Below the pieces are notes generated by a model that worked only from the letters and a program-made list of their open reading frames with translations, had not been told where the DNA came from and made no database searches. Made by a program: the position numbers and the translations under genes. A DNA stretch of 64,000 nt from Nageia nagi. Its lineage: Eukaryota; Pinophyta. Where the stretch lies: NCBI GenBank assembly GCA_050084985.1, contig JBITNC010000001.1, positions 209,932,001 through 209,996,000 of the forward strand, written 5' to 3'. Positions 1-10,474 of this stretch are shown here, piece by piece (positions within the stretch are counted from its first letter, which is position 1; each line of letters opens with the position of its first letter).

Positions 1-390
1 CTAAAAAAAGTACTTGAATGGTAAAACCAAGAAAAAACTTTGATGAAGATTCTATTTCCAAGAATGGTATTGTATAGATGATGGGAATGACTATGATGAT
101 GTAGTTGGATGATTCCATATCCAATTTTAGAGATGAGAAATGTGATTTTTCCCCTTGTACTATCCCAAGCATGAATCTAGCCATTCCATCATGTGTTATA
201 CTAAATAATCATTTACACTTACATCCATGCTTTGAAATAGAGAGGATTCACTTTGATTGAGATGAAATGATAATGAAATGGACACCATTGTTGGCATAGG
301 GAATAGTGTGCATGTTGCTAATGGCATGGGTTTTTTATATTTTCTTTTGATCTTTGGGATTTAGATACCTACAATGAAGTGTTATTGATA
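1..390. other. no gene recognised; 3' flank of a minus-strand Ty3/gypsy element
   Basis: AT-rich sequence without a recognisable coding frame. It lies downstream, in minus orientation, of the integrase remnant at 1121-1800, so it may be 3' untranslated region or LTR of that element. I see no TG...CA LTR borders or polypurine tract that would prove it. Confidence 0.3.
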
Positions 391-950
391 AAAATGGGGT
401 GTATGTATAGTGAGTTACATCATCCATTTATGATGAGTCAATGTTAGCAATCTACTTATGGTTGCATTGCCAATGTCTTTTAAGTGAGTGAACTCTCACT
501 AGATGTATGGATGGCTATTGGTGATCATAAAATTTATGTATATGATCTAAATAGATTATTATTTGGATTGGTTTAAAGTAAAAACTATTTGAATGCATAG
601 CAATTTGTATCATCCATTAAACATGATCCATTGTCAACATCTTGCTTATGGTTGCATTGCTAGTTTATCTTTTAAGTAAGTGAACTCTCACTAGTAGTGT
701 TGTTGGACATTGATGATCATATGTTTTATATTTATGATTCAAATATATTATGATTTGGATTGGTTCAAATCAAAAACCATATGGATACATAGTAAGTTAC
801 ATCATCCATTAAGGTTGAGCCAATATCAACATCTTACTTATGACTACATCATCGATTTATCTTTTAAGTGAGTGAACTCTCACTAACCATGTCATTGGCC
901 ATCAATAACTTTGCATTTTATGTCCATGGTATATAAATATTATATTTTTA
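391..950. repeat. tandem repeat, period about 190 bp, nearly three copies
   Basis: Three successive blocks begin at about 411, 601 and 793, each starting with a version of (t)gagttacatcatccatt. Each then carries a 'cttatggttgcattgc' block, 'ttttaagtgagtgaactctcacta', a 'gatcat' segment and 'atttggattggtt'. The third copy fades out near 950. The copies differ by many substitutions, so the array is old. It sits just downstream (minus orientation) of a Ty3/gypsy pol end, where 3' untranslated regions of plant retrotransposons often carry tandem repeats. Confidence 0.8.
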
Positions 951-1120
951 TTCTTTTATTTTTATTTTATTTTTTTGACTTTTTTCCACTTTGTTAGTGT
1001 CATGTGGATAGTCACACATGATGCTAGCATTATGGAATGCTTTGAGTTTTGTAAAACTAAAAAGTATGCATGCCCTTGGTCATGAATTTGGTGGTTTTTA
1101 TGGTACAAGTTTGTCATATC

Positions 1121-1800
1121 TTAATCATAGAAACATTTTATATGTATGGTATTGAATGTATTTGGTTCTTCCTTTCTATCCATGGATGATAATTTGTATG
1201 CTCCTAATCCTATTGCTTCAACTACAACATATGGTCCTAGCTAGTTGGGTTCAAACTTACCTTTTGCTTTGTCATTTGTTGCTATCTTATTTATGTTTTC
1301 TTTTAATGTGAGATATCGTACTTTGAATTACTTTTATTTAATTTTCATTCCAAATTCTCTTTTGATTTTTGCATGGTATCCCTTTTAATATTTAATGGCT
1401 CTAATCCTTTTCTCATCTAATAATTCTAGCTACTACAATGTTACTTTTCTTGCATCTTCATCAAAAATGTCACCTTGTAAGGTAATCCTAAGGGAAGGGA
1501 TTTCTAATTTTAGTGGGAAAATGGACTCATACCCATATACTAATGAAAATGGTATTTCCTAGTGGCTCTACGAACACTAGTTCTATATGCCCATAATGCA
1601 TATGGTAATTTCTCATGTCAATGTCTCTTGTATTTATCCCATGTTTTGGAAAGAATGCTCTTGATTTTCTTTTTTGTGGCTTCAACTTGACCATTTCCTT
1701 GAGGGTATTATATAGAATAAAGGGTAGTAAAAAAGGAAAATACAATATGATAAGTAAAACATGTCAAATTCATTCTAGGGAAGTGGGCCTTATTTTTTGA
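1121..1800 (-). pseudogene. Ty3/gypsy integrase C-terminal remnant
   Basis: Minus-strand translation gives the end of a plant Ty3/gypsy integrase. From 1716 downward it reads YPQGNGQVEATKKK, then HEKLPYALWAYRTSVRRAT (about 1560-1625), LLDEKRIRA, and near 1200-1260 GKFEPN, a stop where the family has Trp, then LGPYVVVEAIGLGAYK. The frame ends at a TAA at 1121-1123 after a degraded version of the usual MHLKRFY-type end. At least one frameshift falls near 1570 and there are several stops. The DDE core upstream of the Glu motif is missing or unreadable beyond about 1800, so this is a truncated 3' piece of a Tat-like element. Confidence 0.85.
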
Positions 1801-3145
1801 TTCTAAGTATTATAATTTTTTAGGGAAAATATAGACCAGATGGTTGGGATCATATTAAATTTTATAAATATTTGATAATGGTATACTTTAACTAATTAAT
1901 AACTATAGTAGATTTATGTTGGTAAATGAGCATAAACTATAATCTTATACTCTATGCACAAATAAAGAGAAATTCAAATAATAGTTAGAAAAAGAAGTGC
2001 TATATTTGATTAAGCAAGAATTATCTTCCTCAATAAAATAACCTTGATCCATAATAATGGAAAAGAATAAAATTGATTTTAGAAATAGAATCAGTATATA
2101 TTTTGAATGGTTAGTAATAAAGGTAGTCAAATAGATGAAAACTAAGAAACTAACATTTATCTAGGTGAAAACCTTTATTTCTAACATTCATTATCTCTTT
2201 ATAAAAAAAAAAAAGAAAAAAAAATCTTCCATACTTTAAAGATTAGTTGAATATTAAAATGAATTTAAAGTATATATTACTTGTTTTAATGTTTTACTAT
2301 TGCTTAAAAATAAATGTGTCCTTTTTGGAATGATTACTCTAAAGGGAAGTGGTCTCCAATCATAACTTCAAAATTTTAACTATAGAGTCATCAAAGGCTA
2401 AAACTAGCTTCAAAAATAAGGATTTAGACTATCTAAACACTTTAGAGAAACTTATTAAGAATGCTAAAGCAAGGATACATCATATTTCTTAGGTGAAGAA
2501 GAAAGTGCATTGAGAATAAACATTTATCACATATCATGTCCATAACAAATCATGTCAAATCTAGTAGACTAGCACCCATAAGATATGCATTTAATGATTT
2601 ATGATGTATTTATTTTTAAATTAATATTTGATTTAAGTTTAAATTAGATATTAGTAATCTCACACATATTCTAATTCAAAATTATTTAATTATAGATTAG
2701 GATGAATCATATGAAAGAGACAAGTATTAAAATTTAAATGGGGATAAAACATGTCATATGTGAGCAATCAATCTAATATGAGATCATGTAGATTAGTGAT
2801 AGGATGGAAATAGTATGTAATTAATGAATGTAGTAGTTTATACCAATCAAAAAAATTTATTAACCTTCATTTAAAAAAATCTTAGGAGAATCTAGTGTAG
2901 TCTATAATTTTCAAAGAGAAAACATAGGGGTAAAGAAGAAGTAAGAACCAAAGAACATGGTAGAATTAAATACATATAGAAGGGTAGTTAGATTTTTTTA
3001 AAAATTCCATATTTTGAAATTCTTTGAAAAATTCCAAGGTTTTAATGAGTAGCCGATTCTAGATTTTGTAAAAAAATTTAAAGAAAATTCTATGTAGTTT
3101 TAGGATTACTTAATACATTTTTGAGACAATATGATATACTTTATT
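1801..3145. other. no gene recognised; leader/flank of the Tat-like element
   Basis: Strongly AT-rich, with short A-runs (about 2203-2222). It should hold the 5' LTR and leader of the element that begins coding at 3204. I could not find an LTR matching the one at 10475-11184, nor a convincing primer-binding site, so the 5' end of that element is undefined. Confidence 0.4.
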
Positions 3146-3175
3146 TAGTCCTAACTAGGGTTTTAGTTAGGACTA
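3146..3175 (+). other. perfect 12-bp stem, 6-nt loop hairpin upstream of gag
   Basis: TAGTCCTAACTA (3146-3157) is followed by the loop gggttt and the exact reverse complement TAGTTAGGACTA (3164-3175). It ends 28 nt before the gag ATG at 3204. A perfect stem in an otherwise decayed element is notable. Leader hairpins in retroelement RNAs can act in dimerisation, packaging or translation; which applies here is not shown by the sequence. Confidence 0.6.
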
Positions 3176-3203
3176 ATAAATAATTTGGTGAGTTGTTTTA
3201 GAT

Positions 3204-4500
3204 ATGGATCAATTAAGAGTATTCCTACAAATTCTTTCAAGAAGAGATCTTGATGAGCTCTTAGGAGATATTTAGCATGATGGACCAAAAGTATCTAATG
3301 AAGGATTTGACCATGGTGATGGAAGTAAAAATTATCACATTTAGGCTACTATTGAGAGTATGCAAAGATAGATTAACCAATAAGCAAGAGGATCAGCTTA
3401 GCTAGATGATTTGATTGAGTTTGGTATCCCTTTATGTGATGAGATCCATTTATGCATGCCACCACTAGATTATAAATATCCCAAATTCTATAATTTTAGT
3501 GAGGAGGGAGATCCCAAGAGACATTTGCAAGGGTTTAAAGATGAGTGTGAGCTCAAAATTAGTGTGGATTCAAGATTACATGTGAAGTTCCTTCCTCATA
3601 GTTTGAAAGGAGAGGCTCATGAATGGTTTTTATCTCTACTTGAAATGTTGGTTACATCATTTTAAGAGTTAACCAACTTACTTCTAGAATAGTATAAGCA
3701 TAACATCAAGCATGAAGTCATGGTTTTAGATCTATGTGCTATGAGGCAATATAGTAATGAAAATCTTAAAAATTTTATCATGCAATTCAAGAAGACATGG
3801 AAACAAATCAAAACTAAGCTCATAAAAAAAGGTAAATAGTATCTTCAAGGATGCTATCATATTATCCTTACAATATTATGTCATTGATTATACACATCTA
3901 GCATTTTTTGATATGACATATAAGCTATTAAAAAAAGAAAAGTTCTTTATGAATTAGGACTTGTGAAGTATCAAGATGATGACAAGCCTAAGGCCAAGGA
4001 TAAGTAGCCATAATCACCAAAGAAAAATAAATCCATTCATATAGCAAAAAAAGCATATGAAAAAAAGAAAGGAAATTCATAAAGATTCCTATACCTCTCA
4101 AGTTTATCTTGAAAGATCTAATGGAAAAGGGACTATTACAACCTTTACTTAAGTGAGAGGAAGATGAGTCAGTAGAGAGGCTAGCATGGTATAAGGAAGA
4201 TAGATACTATGAATATCATCAAACCAAGGGTATGCTATTAATGGGTGTGGAGGCCTAAGAAATAAAATACAAAGGCTCATAGAGGATGGATTCTATGTTT
4301 TTCCTAACAAGGTTAAAGATATAGGGGAAGAGTAACATATCAATGTAATTTTCTATGAAGAAGTGTGTGCAATACTTACAAGAGGAAGATCAAGAGTAGC
4401 AACAAATCCTGTCACATGTGAAAAGGAGCTTCCTAAAGACTCAAGAAGTTTTGACCTCATTGAGAAACTCAAGAATACATAAGTCAAGGTTAGTTTGTTT
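3204..4500 (+). pseudogene. gag polyprotein remnant of the Tat-like element
   Basis: The start is taken at ATG 3204, which is in frame with the retrotransposon gag domain. Around 3411-3665 it reads EEGDPKRHLQGFKDECELKI, then VKFLPHSLKGEAHEWFLSL, then (after a stop) a stretch with YKHNIKHEV and LCAMRQ; together these are the signature of the plant gag domain that builds the virus-like particle. A CCHC-like knuckle is visible at about 4204-4260 (YEYHQTKG...NGCGGLRNKIQRLI), with the first Cys changed to Tyr. Stops at 3270, 3663 and later, plus frame changes, make it non-functional. The PVSLLELL-like segment that usually links to the protease follows near 4480. Confidence 0.88.
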
Positions 4501-5250
4501 GAATTTCTTTAGATTTCAAAACCCCATAGAGAAATGATGAATCAAATTTTCAAGAATAGTCAGATAGAAAGGATCATATCAATCACTACTTTTACAAAAA
4601 AGGCAAAAATATGGAGTAAAGGAGATGTTATCACTTTTCACACTAGTGAAAGACCTAGAAAGGATGTGACTTGGTCACATCCACCATTATTTATTGAAGT
4701 AAATACTTTTAGCAATATAGTTAAGATATCATTGATATATGGTGGGATAGCTTTGAATATTACCACCACTCATTTGCCTTCATAGTTAGATCTAGATTTA
4801 TTACCTCTAAGAGAAGAGACTACCATGAGAGTTAAGGGCTTTGATGGTGTTCCAAATAAATATGTAGGAATCATCACACTTCAAATCAAAGTAGGAAATA
4901 AGGTACTTCAGACCCTCTTCTATATTACCAATGGAAGACCTTATTTTAATTTCATTCTTGTAAGACCTTGGATAGATGACATGGAAGGAGTAGCATCCAC
5001 TTTGCATAGATGTTTCAAGTTTTATTCTAAAGAAAATGTTTATAAGGTAGAAGTAGATGAGTAGATAGCTAAGCAGTGCAATTATGATCTCCCTAAAATA
5101 TTTGTTTCATATGATGCAAAACATAAGACTATCCTAGCTAGGAATGATTAGATCTATAGAAAAGTGTTACAGAGAATTAATGTCAAGGATATCGAGTTTG
5201 GTTCATACAACATCATGGATGTCAATAACATAAATCCAAAGAGATACTTG
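4501..5250 (+). pseudogene. retroviral-type aspartic protease domain, active site lost
   Basis: The pepsin-fold retroelement protease that would cut the gag-pol polyprotein. About 4675-4790 reads PPLFIEVNTF...VKISLIYGGIALNI, where the family has the catalytic triplet Asp-Gly-(Gly/Ala/Ser). Here the Asp codon is TAT (Tyr) at 4738-4740. The second half (4825-5064) holds VRPWIDDMEGVASTLHRCFKF, matching the usual 'LLGRPWIHDM..VPSTLHRCLKF' block. The two halves are in the same frame, separated by a stop at 4785. Dead by loss of the catalytic Asp and by stops. Confidence 0.85.
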
Positions 5251-5860
5251 GATGGATGGTAGGAGGCTTAGGAAAATTAATACTTGTGCTCCTCTAGGCT
5301 CCATAAATACTATCAATGGTTCTATTTAGATGAAATAATGGAGGAAAACAAATGTTGCATCATTTTGTATCATGGAGATGGTCACAATGGTCAAGTTAGT
5401 TATCCATTATTAATGCAAGAAGATAAATGGGTAAGATATGATAAAAATTGCTTTATTATTGAATTTGAAATATATTATAAATATTCAATTCATGTTATAA
5501 ACTTATTTTATAATGATAATACTTTCTTAGAATCTATGGGTGCTAGAACTGAATATCCAGCTAGGCATGAAAAGAGGGCTCACAAACATTATCTAGATGT
5601 ACATGCTTACTTTGGTGAATCTATGGAAGATAAAATCAAAGGTTTAGGAGAGTTTACACTTCCTACATCATCAAAATTAAAGATGAATTGGTTGAATGAA
5701 AAGATATATGAGGTTAAAATTGATTCTCAAGAGACACCATGATTCTTAAAAATGGTTATGCTCCTTAAGGAACCTTTGCAAAATGAGTTGATTCAATCCT
5801 TTCATGATTATTTCAAATTATTTGCATGGTCATATAAATATATTCTAGATTAGATAAAAA
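5251..5860 (+). pseudogene. protease-RT linker, longest open stretch of the element
   Basis: An open segment of 152 codons (5284-5742) lies between the protease and RT in the protease frame. It begins inside the block that normally reads from the protease end into the linker. I recognise no catalytic motif; it is acidic and rich in Tyr, Lys and Glu. It leads into the segment before the RT (about 5760-5860: LLKEPLQNELIQSFHDYFKLFAW), typical of the region just before Ty3/gypsy RT. It is open by chance rather than by selection, since everything around it is broken. Confidence 0.6.
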
Positions 5861-6640
5861 TTTTATGGTACATAACTTGGTTGTGGATAAAGAAATAGTT
5901 TCTATAAAGTAAAAATCAAGGAAGATACCTTTTCATATTTCTTTACTAGTCAAGAAGGAAATTGAGAAACTATTAGAAGTTGGCTTCATTAGGCCCATTA
6001 ATTATTTAGAATGGATAGCTAATGTAGTTTAAATAAAAAATCCTATAAGTGAAATTATATTATGTGCTAATTTTAGATATCTCAATAAATCATGTTCAAA
6101 AGATGACTTCCCACTACCCAACATAGATATGATTATTAATAGTTTGGCAGGTTATGAGATGTTATCATTTATGGATGGATTCTCAAGATATAATCATATC
6201 AAAATTAAGGAATGTGATCAAAATAAAATAGCCTTTAGAACTACTTGGGAAAAATTTTTCTACAAGGTCATATCATTTGGTCTTAAGAATGTAGGGGCTA
6301 TATATTAAAGAGCAATGACAACCATGTTCCATGACTTTATTCATAAAATAATAGAGGTCTATGTAAATGATATCTTGATAAAATCAAAGAATAAATAAGA
6401 CCATCTCAAGGATGTAAAAATAGCATTTTAAAGGATGAAGTAGTACAAGTTAATAATTATGCCTCAAAAATGTGTATTGAGGTATCATCAAGAAAATTCT
6501 TAGGGCACATTGTCTCTAGGAGAGGGGTTGAAGTGGACCCAAAGAAGATTAAGGCTATCACAAAAATGTCTCTTCCTAAAACTCTTAGGTAATTTACAAG
6601 CCTCCAAAGTAAGACTCAAGCTATTATAATATTCATTCAT
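5861..6640 (+). pseudogene. reverse transcriptase domain, catalytic YVDD changed
   Basis: Ty3/gypsy RT, which copies element RNA into cDNA. Landmarks in order: KKEIEKLLEVGFIRPI (about 5950), LCANFRYLNKSC and DDFPLPNIDMIINSLAGYEM (6065-6160), FMDGFSRYNHIKI with the first catalytic Asp kept (about 6170-6205), IAFRTTWEKFFYKVISFGLKNVGA (6225-6300), and YVNDILIKSKN (from 6360), where the first Asp of the YVDD box is Asn (AAT at 6366-6368). Several stops and a frameshift near 6470 follow. Inactive by both catalytic change and interruptions. Confidence 0.9.
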
Positions 6641-7120
6641 CAATTAATAGATAATATAGCTCATATGCCTCATTTACTTAAGAAAGAAGTTGAGTTTAAA
6701 TGGGATGTTAAGTGTTAAGAAGCATTTGATAAAATAAAAAAGTATTTGCTACATCCACTAGTCTTAGCTACATATAGGCATGGAGAACCCCTTTGGATTT
6801 ATGTCTCAACTATGGAACATGCATTTGGGGTAATGTTGGCAAAGAAGGAAGAAGATGGTAAAAAAAGAGTAGTCTACTTTATTAGCAAAAAATTAAAAGA
6901 ATATAAAACTAGGTACACACCCATTGAGAAATTATGTCAATGTATAGTGTTTGCTAATAAGAGGTTGAGGCATTATATGATCAATAGCACAACACAAGTA
7001 CTTACTTAGGTAGAACCATTAAGATATTTGATGTCAAAACCATGCCTCAATGGAAGGTCAATAAAATGGATCATGCTACTTCAGGAGATCAATCTCAAGT
7101 TTGTGAAATAAAAATCACTT
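6641..7120 (+). pseudogene. Ty3/gypsy RNase H domain (native copy)
   Basis: The RNase H that follows RT in Ty3/gypsy elements and degrades the RNA strand. The open stretch 6746-7009 contains PLWIYVSTMEHAFGVMLAKKEEDGKKRVVYFISKKL and YTPIEKLCQCIVFANKRLRHYM, matching the usual 'LYLSVSEHAVSAVLV..QPVYYVSK.L...E.RYTPIEKL..ALV.A.RKLRHYF' pattern. It continues past a TAG at 7007 into a block corresponding to the usual 'LLSKPDLTGRLAKW' segment. No independent function is expected. Confidence 0.85.
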
Positions 7121-7249
7121 AAAGGGTAGGTAGTTGCAGATTTTGTTATAGAGTTTCCCATGCAAGATAGTATAGAACTCAAATAAGAACTTCAAGATGA
7201 ATGTCCTTTTGTAGAAACTATAGAATGTATAGAAAAGGACCACCTATGG

Positions 7250-7960
7250 CCTTCTTCTAGAGATAATAAGACCATCAGCATTCCTTTTCTAGAGGTTTTA
7301 AAACTTTAGAAAATGTATTTTGATGGGTCATAATGTTTGAAAGGGTTAGGAGTAATAATAGCATTGATATCACCTCAAAATGATATTATTATTATGTCAT
7401 ACAAACTATCATTTGATTTTTCTAACAATATGGTAGAATATGAGGCTCTCATATTAGGATTGAAAGTAACTATAGAGATTGGTGTTATGTATTTACATAT
7501 TTATGGGATTTCATGGTTGATAGTGAATCAAGTCAATGAGATCTATGACACCAAGGATTAGAAACTTATTCCATATAAAGTCCTTGTTGTAAACTTGTTA
7601 CTTGCTTTTAAGAGTATAAATTATAAAATATTCCAAGGAATAATAATAGATTGGAAGATGCAATCGCAAGTGTAACTTCACTTATACCAATTGAGATAGA
7701 AGGTAGGGAGACTACTTTCACTATCAAAAACTTGATAACTCTATCAATTGCTAAGGAGGATCTAAAAATGGTTTATGTTGCTAAAAAGGTTGGTTATGAG
7801 GTAAGTCTTTGGTACCAACACATATTCAAAAATTTGATGGATAACTTTATTGATGCCACACTCGATAAGAGAGAACATATTAGAATGAAAAGGCTTGCTA
7901 TTCAAATATGTCATTATTGGTGATATACTTTATAAAATATCATTTAATGGTATTATTTTG
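7250..7960 (+). pseudogene. additional plant-type RNase H, copy 1, with C-terminal linker
   Basis: The extra RNase H of Tat elements (often called aRNH). FDGS with the first catalytic Asp is at about 7318-7329. It is followed by GVIIALISPQNDIIIMSY, NNMVEYEALILGL (catalytic Glu kept, about 7425-7465) and LHIYGISWLIVNQVNEIYDTKD, where the family has YGDSQL, so the third acidic residue is Ile here. The linker then runs DAIASVTSLIPIEIEGRETTFTI, LWYQHIF and, after a frame change near 7915, VIIGDILYKISFNGI. That is the normal bridge from aRNH to the integrase zinc finger. Here a second aRNH follows instead. Confidence 0.85.
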
Positions 7961-7962
7961 AT

Positions 7963-8545
7963 ATATCTTCATGATGAGGGATTGTATATTGGAGATGTTA
8001 TAACCAAAGATGTTATCCCTATGTCTTATTGCTTGAGTTTTGATTGCACTAACAATATGATATAATATTAAGCTCATATTTTAATTCTAAACGCTAAAAT
8101 TCTCTTGAAGGTAAGGAAGATAAAAATATTTGGTTATTCCCAACTAATAGTGAAGTAAGTTTTCAAAATTTACAATACAAAAGATAATAAGTTGCAACCA
8201 TACAAAGAAATGGTGATAATCTTCTCATATACTTTGATGAGTTTGCAATTGATGCAATGGCTAGTGTTGCATCCCTTATTCTTATTAACATATAAGATGA
8301 GAAAACTTTTCTTACAATCAAAATTATAAGTAAGCTATCTCATGAGCATATTGTTGAAGATCAATGCTTTGTAGCTACTAGTATCAATATCCTTAAATGG
8401 TATCAAGATGTTTTTTATTTTCTAAAATATAGAATAGTTCATTTTTTCTTTGATCATAATACTAGAACTATACTTAAAAATATAGCTATAAGATATGTTA
8501 GCATTGGTGATTTGTTATATAAGAGGTATTTTGATGATTTTAATG
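7963..8545 (+). pseudogene. additional plant-type RNase H, copy 2, with linker
   Basis: A second, diverged copy of the module just upstream. It reads KDVIPMSYCLSFDCTNNM, IFGYSQLIV (family YGDSQL; the Asp codon is TAT at 8135-8137), IYNTKDNKLQPYKEMV, then a frame change and IDAMASVASLILINI, FVATSINILKWYQDVF, and IAIRYVSIGDLLYKRYFDD. Each block has its counterpart in the same order in copy 1. The N-terminal DGS segment is degraded or missing. Copy 2, not copy 1, leads directly into the integrase zinc finger. The copies are far apart in sequence, so the duplication is old or joins two different elements. Confidence 0.82.
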
Positions 8546-9655
8546 ACAAATGAAGTAGAAATAACCCCTCATCAAGATCATGATGGTGAATGTTGTGGGA
8601 ACTTTAGTGCTAAATTAGTTATTTAAAAATTTCTTAGACTAAGTTATTATTGGCTAACTATAATTGAAGATTATGAATTGTATATTAAAAAATGTTATAC
8701 ATATAAAAATAATGCTAAGCTTCAAGCTTTTCCTTCCCATGGATTGAACTCTACTTGTCTTTTTTCTATTTGGTCACTTGATTTTATTGTTAAAATTAAA
8801 CTTATTCCAATATATGGCTACATAATACTTCATAAAATATGTGGAAGCTATCCCATGATGTTAAGAAAAGGAGGTAATATTGTTGAATTTCTTTTTGAAT
8901 TTATCATTTCTAGATATGGAGTACCTTCTAAATTATTCATGTATAATGGTACAAGCTTTAGAGGTAATGAAATAAAAGAATTTTATGATAAATATCATAT
9001 TGAATGAAAATATTCAACATCTTCTTATCCCTAAGGTAATGATCAAGAATAAGATTCTAATAAATTCATAAAGAGTATCCTATCAAAAATTATTGCAAAT
9101 CATGGTAAAGATTGGCATGAACAACTTCCTTATGCTTTATGGATTATAGAATAGGTATAAGAACTTCCATAAGGGAAACCCCTTTTTCCATAATGTATGG
9201 TGATGAAGCCCTAGTTCCATTAGAGCTAGAGATCCCATCATTACATGTTTCATTAGATGGTATCATTGTTGATGAAGATAGAAGAAAAGCTAGACTAGCC
9301 TAACTAGAAATTCTAGATGAAATAAGAGTAAATACTCTAGAATACCTTCTTGTCTATCATTCTAGAATCCAAAAATATTATAGTAAAAAGATCAAGCCTG
9401 GAGACTTCAATGTTGGTGACCTAGTCCTAAAAGAAAATCTCGCTACCACAAAAGTATTAAAAAATGAAAAGAAAGGTAAGTTTGAACTTAATTGGATAGG
9501 TCCTTACATTTTCATTATAAATTATGAAAAAGGTGCATATAAATTATCCATAATCAAAGGAAAACAAGAACCTCATCCAATAATTGTTATGCATTTGAAA
9601 AAGTTTTATGTTTTATCTTTTTTCATAAAAATATATTTCTTTATCTTTAGATAGT
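8546..9655 (+). pseudogene. integrase domain of the Tat-like element
   Basis: Would insert element cDNA into the chromosome. The HHCC finger region (about 8560-8710) reads HDGECCGNFSAKL...YELYIKKCYTY with one Cys lost. The core at 8750-9007 contains IWSLDFIVKI, IISRYGVPSKLFMYNGTSF and NEIKEFYDKYHIE. The second catalytic Asp (family MDNGT) is TAT at 8942-8944. YP.GN.QE and DWHEQLPYALW (about 9110-9140) mark the Glu-motif region. The C-terminal domain reads GKFELNWIGPYIFIINYEKGAYKL, ending with MHLKKFY near 9610 and a TAG at about 9650. Many stops make it dead. Confidence 0.88.
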
Positions 9656-10057
9656 AACATTTTAGAAAAATAAAGTAATAATCTAGCGATATTTATACAT
9701 TACAAAGTTCAAAAATATCAAAATATTTTATTTTCCATTCATGATCATGGTAAAATGATAAAAAATGTAATCAATTTTCTTACTTTACCTTCCTTTTTGT
9801 AAAATATTTCCTATCATAAATAATGCTTATCAAATTATATCACTTGTCAAAAATATTTTCATACCATATTATTACTCTTATCATTTGACACCTTTGCAAG
9901 GAAGGACCATTCTTATCAAAAAATACATAGATATATAGTGACTTGGGAAACTAAGTTGGTCATTGTTATTGTATACTCATACATATTTTTAGAGAAATAA
10001 GAGGAGTTTTGTATGAATATGATCTATTTTTATACTTTACTATTTTATAGAATGTTT
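9656..10057. other. 3' noncoding sequence, no gene seen
   Basis: AT-rich region directly downstream of the integrase stop. I see no coding pattern. It leads into the 110-bp tandem repeat and is most simply 3' untranslated sequence of the Tat-like element. Confidence 0.4.
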
Positions 10058-10380
10058 ATACTTAGTTAATTTTTAAAATTTATCATAGTGTTTGATTTTG
10101 GTGAAGATTTGGTAGTATTGGAGTGAGCAAAGTTTTCTAGAATAATAATAAAATAGAATTGTATTGGTATTTAGTCAATTTTAGATATTTCCTATAGTGT
10201 CTAATTTTGGTAGAGATCCAACAATATTAATATGGATAAAGTTTTTTGTAATGATAACAAAATATAATTAGTGTTATACTTAACCATTTTTGAATGTTTT
10301 GTAGAGTATTTAATTTTGGCAAAGATATGACAAGGTAAAGCAAACCAAATTCTACTGGAATAAAAGTAAAATCAAAAAAT
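10058..10380. repeat. tandem repeat, period about 110 bp, three copies
   Basis: Units start at about 10058, 10168 and 10277. Each begins with ta(c/t)ttagt-like sequence, then 'agtgt(t/c)taattttgg..aagat', then 'caaagtttt.t..aataat'. The copies are diverged. Position between pol and an LTR matches the 3' untranslated tandem repeats common in Tat-type elements. Confidence 0.65.
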
Positions 10381-10474
10381 TATTTTTTCTTCAACACAAG
10401 CCCTATTAAAAGTGGTTAATCATGTAGCTTGTTGAAATCATAGTTAACTTAATCACCTAAAGTCATCTAATTTT

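Larger units (their letters stand above)
3204..9655 (+). mobile_element. dead Ty3/gypsy element, Tat-type (dual RNase H), coding part
   Basis: Domain order on the plus strand is gag, zinc knuckle, aspartic protease, reverse transcriptase, element RNase H, additional plant-type RNase H, HHCC zinc finger and integrase. The extra RNase H between the native RNase H and the integrase is the established hallmark of the Tat clade (Ogre/Retand type) of plant Ty3/gypsy elements. The reading frame is broken by dozens of stops, mostly TAG/TAA at expected Gln, and by several frameshifts, so it is not functional. Unusually, the extra RNase H plus its linker occurs twice in tandem. The LTRs are not proven; the LTR at 10475 has no polypurine tract in front of it. 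Confidence 0.9.
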
